Under the pieces are notes generated by a model that was given only the letters and a program-made list of their open reading frames with translations, ran no database searches and was not told the origin of the DNA. DNA of 64,000 nucleotides from Pseudonectria foliicola (taxonomy: Eukaryota; Ascomycota; Sordariomycetes; Hypocreales; Nectriaceae): the NCBI GenBank assembly GCA_003693505.1, contig QUZD01000122.1, positions 186,001 through 250,000 on the forward strand, read 5' to 3'. Positions 53,389 to 64,000 of the stretch are shown piece by piece. Both the position numbers and the translations under genes were made by a program. How positions within the stretch are numbered: the stretch's first letter is position 1; the number at the start of each line of letters is the position of its first letter.

Positions 53389-54902
53389 TGTGATGCTGGG
53401 GCTGGCACTTGGGAGGATCTAGATGAGGATAGGTGGTGTTTCGAGTTTGGATTTGGCGGTGGGTTCGTTGAGAGAAGCGACACAATGCGATGCGATGCGG
53501 TTGCGGGGCTATCGTGTGTGCTAGGCACTCACTAGTCGCAGGGAGACCACGGGGGCGAATGGGGTTTATAACTGACGGGGCTCCAACTAGACTGGAATGG
53601 CGGGGGTTGGAGAGTAAAGGTGAGGGAGAGTGAGAAGGAGGAAAGCCAGCAGAGAGCAGAGTAAAAGAAGAAGTGGAGGAGAGGAGAGGAGTCAGAGAAG
53701 GACTGGGACGCTGGGAGACGAGTTATCAGAGTGTCCGTAAAGGGGGCGATGATGCATGGATGCATGGGAGAGGTGAGAGGATCTGGAGAGGAACCAGTGA
53801 GGTCGCGTGCTGGCGCGTACTTGCTGCATCAGCATGTACCAGCTTTTACGTCAGGGCCTTCCCGTTTGGGCCATTTGTAGTCTGCAAGTAGGTCTATGGA
53901 CTGTAGGTAGTCTACTGTACTTACACAGTAATCTGTACGTACTCCGTAAGTTATTCCTTCGGTGCTTTCCAGCGCTCATCGTTGCGCTTCAGCAGGTTTT
54001 CTCACCCGCCCTGTTTGTTGGAACGTCTTCTTTGGGCTCTCAGTATTCCCACTTACCCTAGGTACTGTGCTCCCTCCTCATACCCGCAAGGTACCGACCT
54101 ACCCTTACTCAAGCCTCGCCATGCGCTGCCCGTTTTGCAATCACGCTGCCCGGATATACGCCTTCCGTGTCCAAAATGTTTGTTGGGTGAGCTGACTGAG
54201 ACGAGGGTCCCATTCTAGTCTAGCGTTGAGGAAACCATTCGAGTAATGGGGTCTTTTCCCACGATAGTACACATTACAGTGTACCCACGATCATGAACCG
54301 ACGATGCATCTCCCCTTGCATCTCACATATGGGTAGATTCTGACTCCCCTCTGCTCACATTGCGTGAAGCCAAATGTTGGACTGGAGAAGACAAGTCACC
54401 CCAGGGCCTGCAGGATTGCCAGGGTCCAGAATGGATGCAACTGCAGTACCTACAGTACATAATATACCACTTCTCGCCAATGCCAAGGTCGACGAAGTGG
54501 ACACTGGACCCTTCATTTACCTGCAGGGGTGGATGTACATACCTTGGTATCCTCCCTCTGCTTATGAGTTCAAGGACAGCAATGGCCCAGACAAACAAGG
54601 CCAGCGATGGCTCAACCAAGATCAGTTAGACACGAGCGCCTTCAACCAACATGCCAAGTGCACAATCATGTGAATTGATTGGTTCCGCCATCACTCGTCG
54701 TTCGTTGTACGGATGCTCAGCGATCAAGTGCAGTGCATCGTACAATCATCCATCATCCATCATCTTACATGTTGTCTTGTCCACCTGAGGTGAGGAGTAC
54801 GGTAGGCACCTAGCTAGGTAGCTAGAATTGCCCTCCAACGACCCTCTCGGCAGTCAGGTAATAAAGAAAATTGGTATCCGAGTAGTCAATCCCATAAGTA
54901 CT

Positions 54903-54938
<36 letters not shown>

Positions 54939-54993
54939 GTCGTCGTCGTCGTCGGATCCGCCAAATCTTACATGCTGCACCTTCACCCTCCCG
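53389..54993. other. Kes1 promoter and ankyrin-gene 3' flank
   Basis: Open frames such as 54374-54673 are unlike known proteins and are not called. It holds ACTGTA/GTAC palindromic motifs (about 53905-53945 and 54444-54462) and an ATC/GTC microsatellite (54902-54953) close to the ankyrin gene's stop codon. Confidence 0.45.
54902..54953. repeat. ATC/GTC compound microsatellite
   Basis: About twelve ATC units passing into five GTC units, about 40 bases beyond the ankyrin gene's stop. Confidence 0.9.
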
Positions 54994-57352
54994 TTACACA
55001 TTGTACTTCCACTTCTCCAAAACCTCCACCACCTTGTTTGGCCCTCGCTGGCCTGCAATCTCCACCGGGGTTCCCTGCCGCCGCGGGCCTCTTCCCTCTC
55101 GGTCCTCCCAGGCCTCCCACACTGCAGTCGCAGGATACTGCCGAGCCCCGTTCTCCAGGAGAAGCCGCACGCCGGCCAAGTTGCCTCGGAGTGCCGCATA
55201 GTGTAGCGCCGTTGCTCCCTCTCTATTCCGGCGGTTGACGTCGACGCCTTGCTGCAGTAGTGCTTTGAGAGTTGCCCGACTCCCTGTTGCCCCGAATAGG
55301 ACCGTGTCTCCATAAGTCGTCACCGAGTGCGCGTTCGCACCAAGCCGCAGGAGAAGCTGGACGGTTGAGAGATGTCCATGACACGCAGCTACCGAAAGAG
55401 CTGTACGTCCTGGGAAAATGGTGCTTTCCAAATCAGCACCGCGTGATACCAATCGCAACAAGATGGCATCTCGACCGTGCTGCGCAGCCGAGTGAAGAGG
55501 TAGTGTTTGCGGTTCTGGCACCCGATAGTCCCCCTTGGCCCGGGCGTTGACCTCGAGGCTCGCACCCGCATCTAGCAGTTGGTTGACTAGGTCCAAGTCG
55601 CCAGCCTTGACGGCGTGCGCAAGAACGCTCATGCCGTCTGACCCCAATCGGTCCACATCAACCCCGAGCTTCATCAGTCGCCTGATGCTATCCCGGTTAC
55701 CTAGCTTTGCGGCTACAAGAAGCGGCGTCTCCCCAGCCTTATCCAGGGGGTCGGCCTCTGCCCTTGATGCTGCGAGGAGCTGTATGATGTATGGTTTGTC
55801 CTTATGAGCGGCCATGTGCATGGGCGTGTAGCCAGACTGAGTCTGTATTATCGACGCGTCCGCCCCATTTGCGAGCAGATATCGGACCGTTTCTTCATGG
55901 CCGGTCGAGGCTGCAGTGAGCAATGGCGTGTTGCCGTTGCATCCAGCCAGATTGAGATCTGCCCCACCATCAATCAGAATGGCCGTGATGGCGGTACAGC
56001 GAGAGTTGATCGCCATGGTCAGGGGTGTATGCTCCCGCAACACTCGGTTCACGTTGGTGCCACGAGATACCAGAACCTGCGTGAACTCCTGGTTCCGCAT
56101 GGAGATGGCGGCGTGCAGCGCTGTCCTGCCATCCGGCAACCTTACCTCCAGGTTAGCTCCAGCCTGTACTAGCTTGGTTGCCAAGTTCCATCGTTCATGC
56201 TGGATAGCCACGAGAAGCGGCGTTTGCCCGTTGTCATCCGTCACGTCGAGGTTGGCACCGGCGCCAATCAGTACTGCCAGAGTCTCGTCTTCTAGGACAT
56301 CTGATGCGGCAGAGTAATGCAAAGCGGTACGGCCCCCATCATCCGCACAATCGACTCGGGCGCCCAAATAAAGCATAAGGATTGTAAACTGCTCGGAGAA
56401 GCGGCACTTGATTCCTCTCATGAGCGCAGTCTCTCCTTCAGTGGTGGGCTCGTTGACATTGGCTCCTGCTACCGCGAGGCATGCCGCAATTAACATGTTG
56501 TGCTGCCCGAAAGCTCGATGCAGTGGTGACAGCACAGAGCCGGGAAGTGCCATGTTAGGATCTGCATGCTGCATCAGTATTTCAAAGACGGCTTCTCCAT
56601 CGTTTCCTTCAATGGCCGAGTGCAGCTCCCGAGCAACATCGGTCGACTTTTGCAAGGCAACCCGGGGTGACCGAACGAGTGTGTCGAGGAGCAACTGGAT
56701 TTCGGTAGACTCGCTGACTCGGGGCAGGATGAGCGACCGTTGACTGCGCGGTACAAAGAGCCTCCCGAGCTTGCGGAGGGCCTCATCTACATCGACTTCA
56801 GGTTCAATAACCCGCCTCCAACTTGTGAAGTTGTCTTTAAAGCTATATGCCGACCTGTAATCGCCTGTTAACCATCTAGGGGCACATGGTAACCATTTCG
56901 TGGCTAGGAACTAAGTACCTCGTAGCCGTGTTAAGTAGACTGTGAAGAGCAGCCTGGTGGATTCTTATCCTTATGGTAAAATCCTTCAAGGCCGGCTCAT
57001 TCCATACAATGACGAGTTGCGGCTCAGCAAGCTCGATACCGCTATCGCGATCTGGACCCTTGATACGTTTGAGCGTCGCTCGCAGATGATGGACATCTTT
57101 TGAGACAGCACCGATGTAATTGTTATTCGATGCATGCGTAACCTGGGGATGAACGCGGCCCCCCTTGCTCAGCTCAAAGAGCCTGTTGAGAGCGTCGGTC
57201 ATTGCAGCGGCCTCTTTCGCAAGAATTGCCAAAGTGACGGGTGCCGTGTTCAGAGAGTTAGCGATAGCCATGGAATCTCCAGCAACCTGTCCGCAAGTAT
57301 CGATCAAGTCCTCCAAGCTTTCACTCAGAGCCCTGCGTTCGAGAGTCTCCAT
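54994..57352 (-). CDS. Ankyrin-repeat protein with helical N-terminal domain
   Basis: 764 aa from two exons (57352-56919 and 56854-54994; 64-bp intron). Residues 1-145 are helical and hydrophobic (SMAIANSLNTAPVTLAILAKEAAAMTDAL, quoted as motif), resembling the N-terminal signalling domains placed before NACHT/ankyrin arrays in fungal STAND proteins. No NACHT or NB-ARC module follows. After a short linker (SAYSFKDNFTSWRRV) come about fourteen ankyrin repeats to the C-terminus, many with the full G-x-TPLLxAA core. It could be a stand-alone scaffold or a reduced STAND-type sensor. No catalytic site is visible and the ligand is unknown. Confidence 0.85.
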
Positions 57353-58426
57353 CTTCTAGAGCAACAATCGAAACAGTGACGTGCCGGGCAGGACAAAGTA
57401 ACGATGATGTAAGTCTCCTGAAGGTGTTGATACAGAATACAAAATGCTCGGTGTCTTGGAGCTGGAGGAGGGAGGCGTCCATAACCATTAAGCCCTTCCA
57501 GCCCGACCAACAACTTGGTTCTTAGCGTGGTTGGAGGAGCATTTAGAGCATTAAGAGCATTGGCCACAGCAATTAGCGCTCTTAGCGCAAGCATGACAAC
57601 TCGTTGAAGAGCAGCCACGAGAAATCGTTGTGTTCTAGTACAAGTAGTGCGAGATGGCTCTAGATCCCCCGCGTATCCTGACTGGTCAGGGATCGAGGCC
57701 ACCACTTGGCTTGGTGCTTGCAGTTGCTTATTCTGGAGTGGTGGTTGTTCCCACGCTCAACTGAGTTGCGTAGTTTTTGATGGGGATTTTTGTCTCAGAG
57801 CTCACCCAGACGCGCATTGTCTATTCTTAAAGAACAGGGGCTGTGAGTCTGGGAGTCGATGGCCGCGCCATGGTTGTGTCGCAAACCGGTGAGGCGCTGG
57901 GGCTGGAACAAATCGAGGCGACGAGTACCATCCGTAGTCTTGGCAGGCTAACGTAGTCCGTCTCAGGAGCTGGCCCCTGTTCCATCATGGCTGAGCCTGA
58001 GATGAGCGTACCACTCATCCATGCACCACCGTTGTGTTGCTTATTATTATCCTGGTGTGTACTGGTGTGAAGCAGGAATATTGGTGGTGTGCACTGCTGG
58101 GCTAGACACCTCGGACACATTGCGGATGGACAGTTTATCCGGCACAGAATTGGGCCGCTCGACGTGGTTGCGTCACTGAAGCCGAGTACGTGGGACATAG
58201 CCGCCCGCTGTGCCACATGCCGCTTCTTGGCGTATCCATTACCAGTGCTAATCGCCTTCAACGTCCATCATTGCTATTGATCGACTCTGCCACGACACGT
58301 TTCTACAAACGTGCATCAGCCTGCGCTCTCGTCGCATTATATCGTACCTGACCCACGCTGGCGGGACTACTCTGGAAAGACTTGGCTCCGGACGCCACAA
58401 GCGCCCAGCCTCAACAGCGACCGACC
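57353..58426. other. Divergent region, ankyrin gene / Mix23 gene
   Basis: Contains a GAGCATTA short repeat near 57540-57560. No supported gene. Confidence 0.45.
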
Positions 58427-59079
58427 ATGATACTACCGCCCGCCCCCCAGTCCACCCTCTCACCACACTTTTGCTTCTCGAATGGGACTGTCAGAGGTAC
58501 GTTTAGCCTACATGGATTGCATCAAGTGGTGCCCTCGACTAATGCCGATCGCGTCAAGACTTCTTGCGCCTCTCCAGGGCGTCGGTCGATGACTCCATCT
58601 CACAGAATCTCAATGCCCTGGTGACTCCCTCACGGGCCGGCTTCAACCCCACATCGACCTCGCAGCGTACACCGGCGACGACTCGACGACAGATTGACCC
58701 CCAAGCATGCGCGGGATTCAAGGAGAGAGTACTATTCCCCTCGTGGGAAGCCAGGGCGGAGGTTCTGAGCTACTGCGCACTCGTGGCAGCAAGCCCAGAT
58801 CCGGACGACCCGCAGAGGACCCTGCGTGAGATGGAGAAGGAGAGTGACCGGGAACGCGTGGTGGACGAGCGCCTAGATCCATACTCTGGACGATTCTTCC
58901 CTCGTGAGGCAAGGACAGAAAAGCTCGCCATGCTTGTTCGCCAGGAGAGGGGAGTTGAGTCCATTGTACGGCATCGGACTTGGGGAGTGGTCAAGGAGCG
59001 ATGTGGTGATGCACCCGATACTTGGGAGGAGGCTGTTGCGGCATGGAAGAAGGATCAAGCAGCCGCGAAGTCCGCATAA
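58427..59079 (+). CDS. Mix23/Cid2 family mitochondrial intermembrane-space protein
   Basis: Fungal caffeine-induced-death-protein-2 (Cid2) family, which includes yeast Mix23, a stress-induced factor for mitochondrial protein import. Two exons (58427-58496 and 58559-59079) give 196 aa. The family pattern is clear: CFSNGTVRDFLRLSRASVDDSI spans the splice, followed by NALV and later QACAGFKERVLFPSWEARAEVLSYC, with the conserved Cys-Phe and Trp-Arg positions. Three further charged helices carry the rest. The 62-bp intron uses an unusual acceptor, CAAG, but only that junction restores the DFLRLSR motif. No presequence is needed in this family. Location is inferred from yeast. Confidence 0.88.
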
Positions 59080-59863
59080 GGCGGGTGCAAGGGTGGCATA
59101 AGGGGAGTTTATGTGTATGTAGGACTCTCTTCTTTTCTTGGAAAGGCGAGCCTGTCCGTGTATGACAAGGCAGGTGGGTGATGGGTGGTAGCCATACCTC
59201 CAGGACTGACTGTACTATACTGTACCCAACTCTGTACGATAATTAGAAGACTCAGGTAGTATAATTGGAAGGTAGTCTACGTAATTGGAGCAGGAAGCAG
59301 AATTGGCACCACTGCTGCATCACACGTCGAGGCACAGTTGCTTTTGCACTGCTGCGTTATGAGCTGTCGTCATGCCATATTGAGCTGTGGCATAAGTATC
59401 AGGTAAGAATTTACCCCGCCACGACCAGCAGCGCCAGCGGGGGGAACAACCTCAGCGCCGAAAATCTGCCGACATCAATCCATCCATAGGTAGCTGCAGG
59501 AATTGCTGTCCAGTGCAGTGTAGTGCAGTGACTGACTTTCACTCCCGCCCCAGTATACCTAAGTCCACTTCTTCCTCCTGCGAGCGACCAAGTAACTGCG
59601 CATCGCCATCCCCCCTCTCGCCCTGCTGGCAACTACCTCCGGTCTCTTCTGCCTCCTGCCCGGTCGAGCACGCGACAAACCTTACTCTCCTTCTTCGCAC
59701 GACCGCCGCTGCCAGTGTCTCACCAGACAAGTCACCATCAGTACTAGCCGCGGGGTCACGCAGGCCAGTCAGTCGGTTCATCGCCTCAGCGTCAAGCCCA
59801 AAGCACTCTTCGATCTCTGCTCCTAACCTGCTCCGAGCACCGCCTCGGCCACTCTCGATCACG
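59080..59863. other. Intergenic region and NAA15 5' leader
   Basis: An open frame extends upstream of the NAA15 start to 59513 but reads as Ser/Pro-rich leader without conservation signs. No other gene is supported. Confidence 0.5.
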
Positions 59864-62378
59864 ATGCCGCAACCGCTCGCCTCAAAAGAGCAGGCCCTCT
59901 TCCGCGCCGTCGTCCGAAGTTATGAGGACAAGCAGTACAAGCGGGGCCTAAAATCGGCCGACTTGATCCTCAAGAAGAGCCCTAAGCATGGCGAAACCAC
60001 GGCCATGAAGGCTCTCATCCTCAATGCCCAGGGCAAGACGGATGAGGCGTTTGCCTTGGGAAAGGAGGCTCTGACCATGGACATGAAGTCGCACATCTGC
60101 TGGCACGTCTACGGCCTCTTGTACCGTGCCAACAAGAACTTTGAGGAGGCCATCAAGGCCTACAAGTTTGCCCTTCGCCTGGAGCCAGAATCAGCCCAGA
60201 TCCAGCGCGACCTGGCCATCCTGCAGATCCAGATGCGAGACTACCAGGGCTACATCCAAAGCCGGACCGCCATGCTCACGGCGCGACCGCAGATCCGCCA
60301 GAGCTGGACGGCGCTCGCCATTGCCCACCACCTGTCTGGCAACCTGGCCGAAGCCGAGAAGACTCTGACCACGTATGAGAGTACGCTCAAGACGAAGCCC
60401 TCGCGTTACGACCTCGAACACTCGGAATTCATCATGTACAAGAACACCCTGATTGCCGAGCAAGGAGACTACGAGCGGGCATTGGAGCACCTGGAGACCG
60501 CTGCAAAGGATACTCTGGATCGTTTGGCCGTCATGGAGGCTCGTGCCGAGTACTTGTCCAAGCTGGGCCGCAACGAGGAGGCTGCCAAGGCCTACAGGGC
60601 GCTGCTTGACCGAAACCAAGAACGGGCAGCGTACTACGAAAAGCTGCTCGACGCCCTCGCCGTGCCAGCAGACGACACTAAGGCGCGGAAGGCCATCTTT
60701 GACCAGTATGCCGCCAAGTACCCCCGATGCGATGCTGCAAGACGGCTGCCCCTAGACTTCTTAACTGGTGAAGAGTTCAAGGAGGCGGCCGATGCGTACT
60801 TGACCCTCATGTTGAACAAGGGTGTTCCCTCGACTTTTGCCAACCTCAAGCACCTCTACTCGGACAGCTTCAAGAAGAACACGCTGGCCGAGTTGGCCGA
60901 CAAGTACCTGCAATCCCAGTCTTCCGACGCGGAGAGCAAGGACAAGGGAGAGGCAGCGGCCCTCTTCTACCTGGCTCAGCACTACAACTACCACCTCAGC
61001 CGAGACCTCACCAAGGCCATGGAGTATGTCGAAAAGGCCATCGAGAAGGACCCCAAGAGCGTCGACTTCAACATGACCAAGGCCCGGATCATCAAGCACA
61101 CGGGCGATCTGAAGCAGGCTTCCGAGATGATGGACAAGGCTAGGAAAATGGATCTCAAGGACAGATACATCAACACCAAGGCCGCCAAGTATCAGCTCCG
61201 TAACAACGAAAACGACAAGGCGCTCAAGACGGTTGGTCTCTTTACCCGAGCCGACACGGTTGGCGGACCCCTCGCAGATCTCCTAGACATGCAATGCATG
61301 TGGTACCTAACAGAGGACGGCGAGGCATATGCCCGCGAGGGCCAGATCGGCCTTGCCCTGAAGCGGTTCCACCAGATTGCCAACATCTTTGACGTGTGGC
61401 AAGAGGACCAGTTTGACTTCCACAGCTTTTCGCTGAGGAAGGGCCAGATCAGGGCTTACGTGGACATGATGCGGTGGGAGGACCACGTGCGCGACCACCC
61501 CTTCTACTCCCGCGCTGCGCTCGCCGCTATTGATGTCTACCTGAAGATGTCGGCCAAGCAGGCGTCCAACGGTGTCAATGGAGCCGACGGAGAGAGCTCT
61601 GAGGACGCTCTGGCAAAGAAGAAGGCTGCGAAGAAGGCTAAGAAGGAGCAGGAGCGCCTGGAGCGCGAGGCTGCCGAGCAGCAGGCCAAGCAGGACCCCA
61701 ACAAGGCCGGCAAGGAGGGCGAGATTAAAAAGCAGGATGACGACCCGCACGGCCTGAAGCTGGCCGAGACGAGCGATCCCCTGGGGGAGGCGACCAAGTT
61801 CCTGACGCACCTGCTCCAGTTCAGTCCCAGAAATATCGATGCGCAGCTGGTGGGCTTTGAGGTGTACATGCTACAAAGTAAGTACCCGGTATGAACGGCT
61901 TCATGCTGCAAACGGTGACTGACACTCAATTCTAGAGAAGTACGTTCTGGCCCTCAAGTGCCTCAAGGCAGCTGCCGCCCTTGACAGCAACGCCCCCAAG
62001 ATCCATGAGCAAACCGTGGTGTTCCGACAGCTGCTTGACGCTCCTTCAGAGATCGATGTCAAGGTCCTCGAGGTGCTCAAGGCCGAGTTTGACCTGGTGG
62101 AGCCCAAGGTGGATCTTGGTAAGTACAACGACGACTTCCTAGCAACAAACAAGGACAGTGTTCGCCATGTGCTCTCAGGCATCCGAACAAAGAAGCTACT
62201 GGGCCAGGACAAGTCCAAGTGCGAGGAGGAGCTCGTCAAGACGCTGGAGATGGAAAGCTGCAATTTTTCGGATGCCGTGGAGGTACTGGAGACGTTGAAG
62301 AGCTGGAAGAGCCCGCAAGTAGAGCCGTTTAAGGGGGCAGCTCTCAAGAAGTGGCCTGGGGTCACGAGACTCGCATGA
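59864..62378 (+). CDS. naa15: NatA auxiliary subunit NAA15 (N-terminal acetyltransferase)
   Basis: Large ribosome-anchoring scaffold for the catalytic subunit Naa10 in the NatA complex, which acetylates Ser/Ala/Thr N-termini. Two exons (59864-61877 and 61936-62378) give 818 aa. The start at 59864 yields the invariant LASKEQALFRAVVRSYEDKQYKRGLK opening (quoted in parts). TPR motifs follow in series: AMKALILNAQGKTDEAF, HVYGLLYRANKNFEEAIKAYKFAL, RDLAILQIQMRDYQGY. The Naa10-binding central helices contain KNTLIAEQGDYERAL. A Lys/Glu-rich charged stretch at about residues 580-640 precedes the last domain, as in orthologues. An internal GTAAGT at about 62118 is read through, because the frame continues with family-like sequence. 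Confidence 0.95.
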
Positions 62379-63636
62379 GGAGGGTAGCAAAACCAAAAGC
62401 ATGTGATGGGAGGGCAGGAGGAAGCATGGACACGTGCGTAGGTATCTCGGCTCATACATGGAGTGTAGAAAGAAAAGTTCGGGCTTAGAAGGGTGGGAGG
62501 AACGGGGTAGACATGATGATGATGATGATGTCCATGGGCTGGATACATGTATGTACGTACTTGGCGATGTAGACGAGTCGAGCCTGAGAGGCAGGACTGT
62601 CTGTGTACATGTGTACAGATTTTGGCAACATACTCTTCGGTTCGAAATTGACAATGGCCTGTTCAAGCCACGATTCTTCTATATACGTACATAGTGCATG
62701 CTAGACCATACAGGTTGATATCTACGTAAGTTGGCAGCCAGCTGGGCTGACGCAAGCTTGATGATCCTTGAAGCTGGTGACGATATGTGCCCACATGGTT
62801 GGCTGCGACTAATCTCGGGATCGTGCTCCACTGGCTGTTAGTGGACCGGCTAACGCAGCGGGCAGCCAGCAGGTGCAGTACAGTGCTGCAGCTAGGTGTA
62901 CCTTGGGTGCTGTAGCTGTGTAGGTCCCTAGCTGGAGGTCCCATACAGTGGTATGTACCTGGAAATACAGCACACGCCAGCCAGGCACAAGGCAGGGATG
63001 GGCGTTGGGCGGACGACTTTCAGGGGGCCTGAGGGGGCCCGGCCAGGGGGCTGGCTAGCGGAGGGCTTCAGTGGCTCCAGCGGTTGCATCGGCTCCACCT
63101 CCTCGCCGTGTGCCCCCAAGGCCTAAGCCGCGCTGGGTTAGTGGCTGGAGGAGGCGATCGGCCTGGAGCAACTGGATTGAATCAAGGCTGCATGGAAGGG
63201 CTTCGCCAGTCACCACCATTGCTTCATCACCCGTCGCGCGCTTCCGCTTCAGCTTCCCACTTCAGCTTTCCGCCTCCACCTCCGCCTCCGCTCCCGCTCA
63301 AGTTGGGTACGTCGGATGCGCACACCCATGCACCTACACATGCACATGTACATGCTGCTCCGGCTGCTTTCGTCGTCTGGCGCCAGCTGCCTCTTCTTGC
63401 ATCAATCCTTTCGGCTTCCCGCATAGCTTCATCTCCCAACTCTCCTCGTCACTCACTTCTCGACCTGCCTCCCGTCAGCAGCCTTGCGCGTCCGCAAAGG
63501 CTGATCTCTCACCGTCTCCTCTTCTCTCCGCCTTTGACGATCAACCCTTCCCCCCCGGGTAGAGAAAAGACAGTAAGACGGGATACAGCTGCAGCGCACT
63601 CGCGGTTCCCTTCGATTGGATATTTAAACCACAGCA
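62379..63636. other. Intergenic region / sphingoid kinase promoter
   Basis: No gene is supported. It contains short ATG/GAT repeats near 62512-62530 and a GTACAG motif near 62875. The region before 63637 is CT-rich and includes ATATTTAAA at 63620, a possible TATA-like element too close to the start codon to be certain. Confidence 0.45.
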
Positions 63637-64000
63637 ATGGATGAAGGCGTCGGCTTACGTCTGCACCTTGAAGGCAAGAAGACGCTGACGATTGGCCAAA
63701 ATGACCTCACTCTAGATGGTATGGGCATGGATGCTCCCTCATCCTCCAACCCTCTGAGAAACCATTTATTGACGGCACGCGAGCAGACCCGGAGAACAAG
63801 GTTGGGCGCAACTCGTGCGCAATGCTCACTTCAGGTAAGCTGGTGTCCCGTACTGCTTCGCCCCCCCTCCCCCCCCCCCTCTCCACGGCGTTCCTCTCGC
63901 TGACCCAGGCTTGTTGTTTGATCACAGGTCGACAAACACCGCAGCCAATACCCCTGTACAACGTCCTCTGGGCCGAGGTTGCCGACGGCCACATCAACAT
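63637..64000 (+). CDS. Sphingoid long-chain-base kinase, 5' end only (LCB4-like)
   Basis: Truncated by the window edge. Three exons are visible (63637-63718, 63784-63834, 63928 to beyond 64000) and join without frame shift to about 68 residues. The junctions give TLDADPENKVGRN, then SCAMLTSGRQTPQPIPLYNVLWAEVADGHINI (quoted as separate motifs). PLYNVLWAEV followed by a polar beta hairpin is the characteristic opening of fungal LCB4/LCB5 kinases, just before the diacylglycerol-kinase-type catalytic domain that phosphorylates sphingoid bases. The catalytic part lies outside the window, so activity cannot be judged. Confidence 0.78.

Noticed and set aside
62118..62123. GTAAGT inside NAA15 exon 2 as a third intron donor
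   Set aside because: Reading through keeps frame and gives family-like sequence (KYNDDFLATNKDSV).

Overview
This is nuclear DNA of a filamentous ascomycete, most likely a sordariomycete and plausibly Hypocreales. That placement is inferred from the gene set and gene style, not from a database search. The window holds about 22 protein genes on both strands. Introns are short (about 50-110 nt) with GTAAGT/GTACGT-type donors, coding DNA is GC-rich, and intergenic DNA is full of simple repeats. Two nuclear tRNA genes carry introns right after the base 3' of the anticodon. I see no transposon, no CRISPR array, no secondary-metabolite core enzyme and no sign of horizontal transfer.

Left part (1-24000): a small fungal-specific F-box/2EXR-like gene; VPS35 (retromer); a VPS70/glutamate-carboxypeptidase-like vacuolar M28 peptidase; the heme protein Dap1, whose start codon lies in a triplicated Kozak repeat; a six-exon seven-helix 'fungal rhodopsin-domain' protein; tRNA-Ala(UGC); two poorly known genes (339 and 459 aa); a DHA2-type MFS transporter; and a NADAR-domain protein.

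Middle part (24400-47400): TIM44 and mitochondrial uS11m, divergent over a 312-bp shared promoter; a PPPDE/DeSI cysteine peptidase; the Obg-like ATPase OLA1; a proline/serine-rich conserved gene; a 1321-aa VPS9-ankyrin-PX-like protein similar to yeast Vrl1; an amino-acid permease; a microbial-type PARG; and the AAA chaperone BCS1.

Right part (47800-64000): tRNA-Ile(AAU); class II fructose-bisphosphate aldolase behind a pyrimidine-rich promoter; the oxysterol-binding protein Kes1/Osh4; an ankyrin protein with a helical N-terminal domain; the Mix23/Cid2 family; the NatA auxiliary subunit NAA15; and the 5' end of a sphingoid long-chain-base kinase that runs off the window.

The genes are mostly independent housekeeping units. 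Two themes recur: endosome/vacuole/lipid trafficking (VPS35, VPS70, Vrl1-like, Kes1, LCB kinase) and mitochondrial biogenesis (TIM44, uS11m, BCS1, Mix23). Two unlinked genes act on ADP-ribose chemistry (NADAR and PARG). Exon boundaries were set by reading splice sites and keeping frame and family motifs continuous; none is backed by transcripts.
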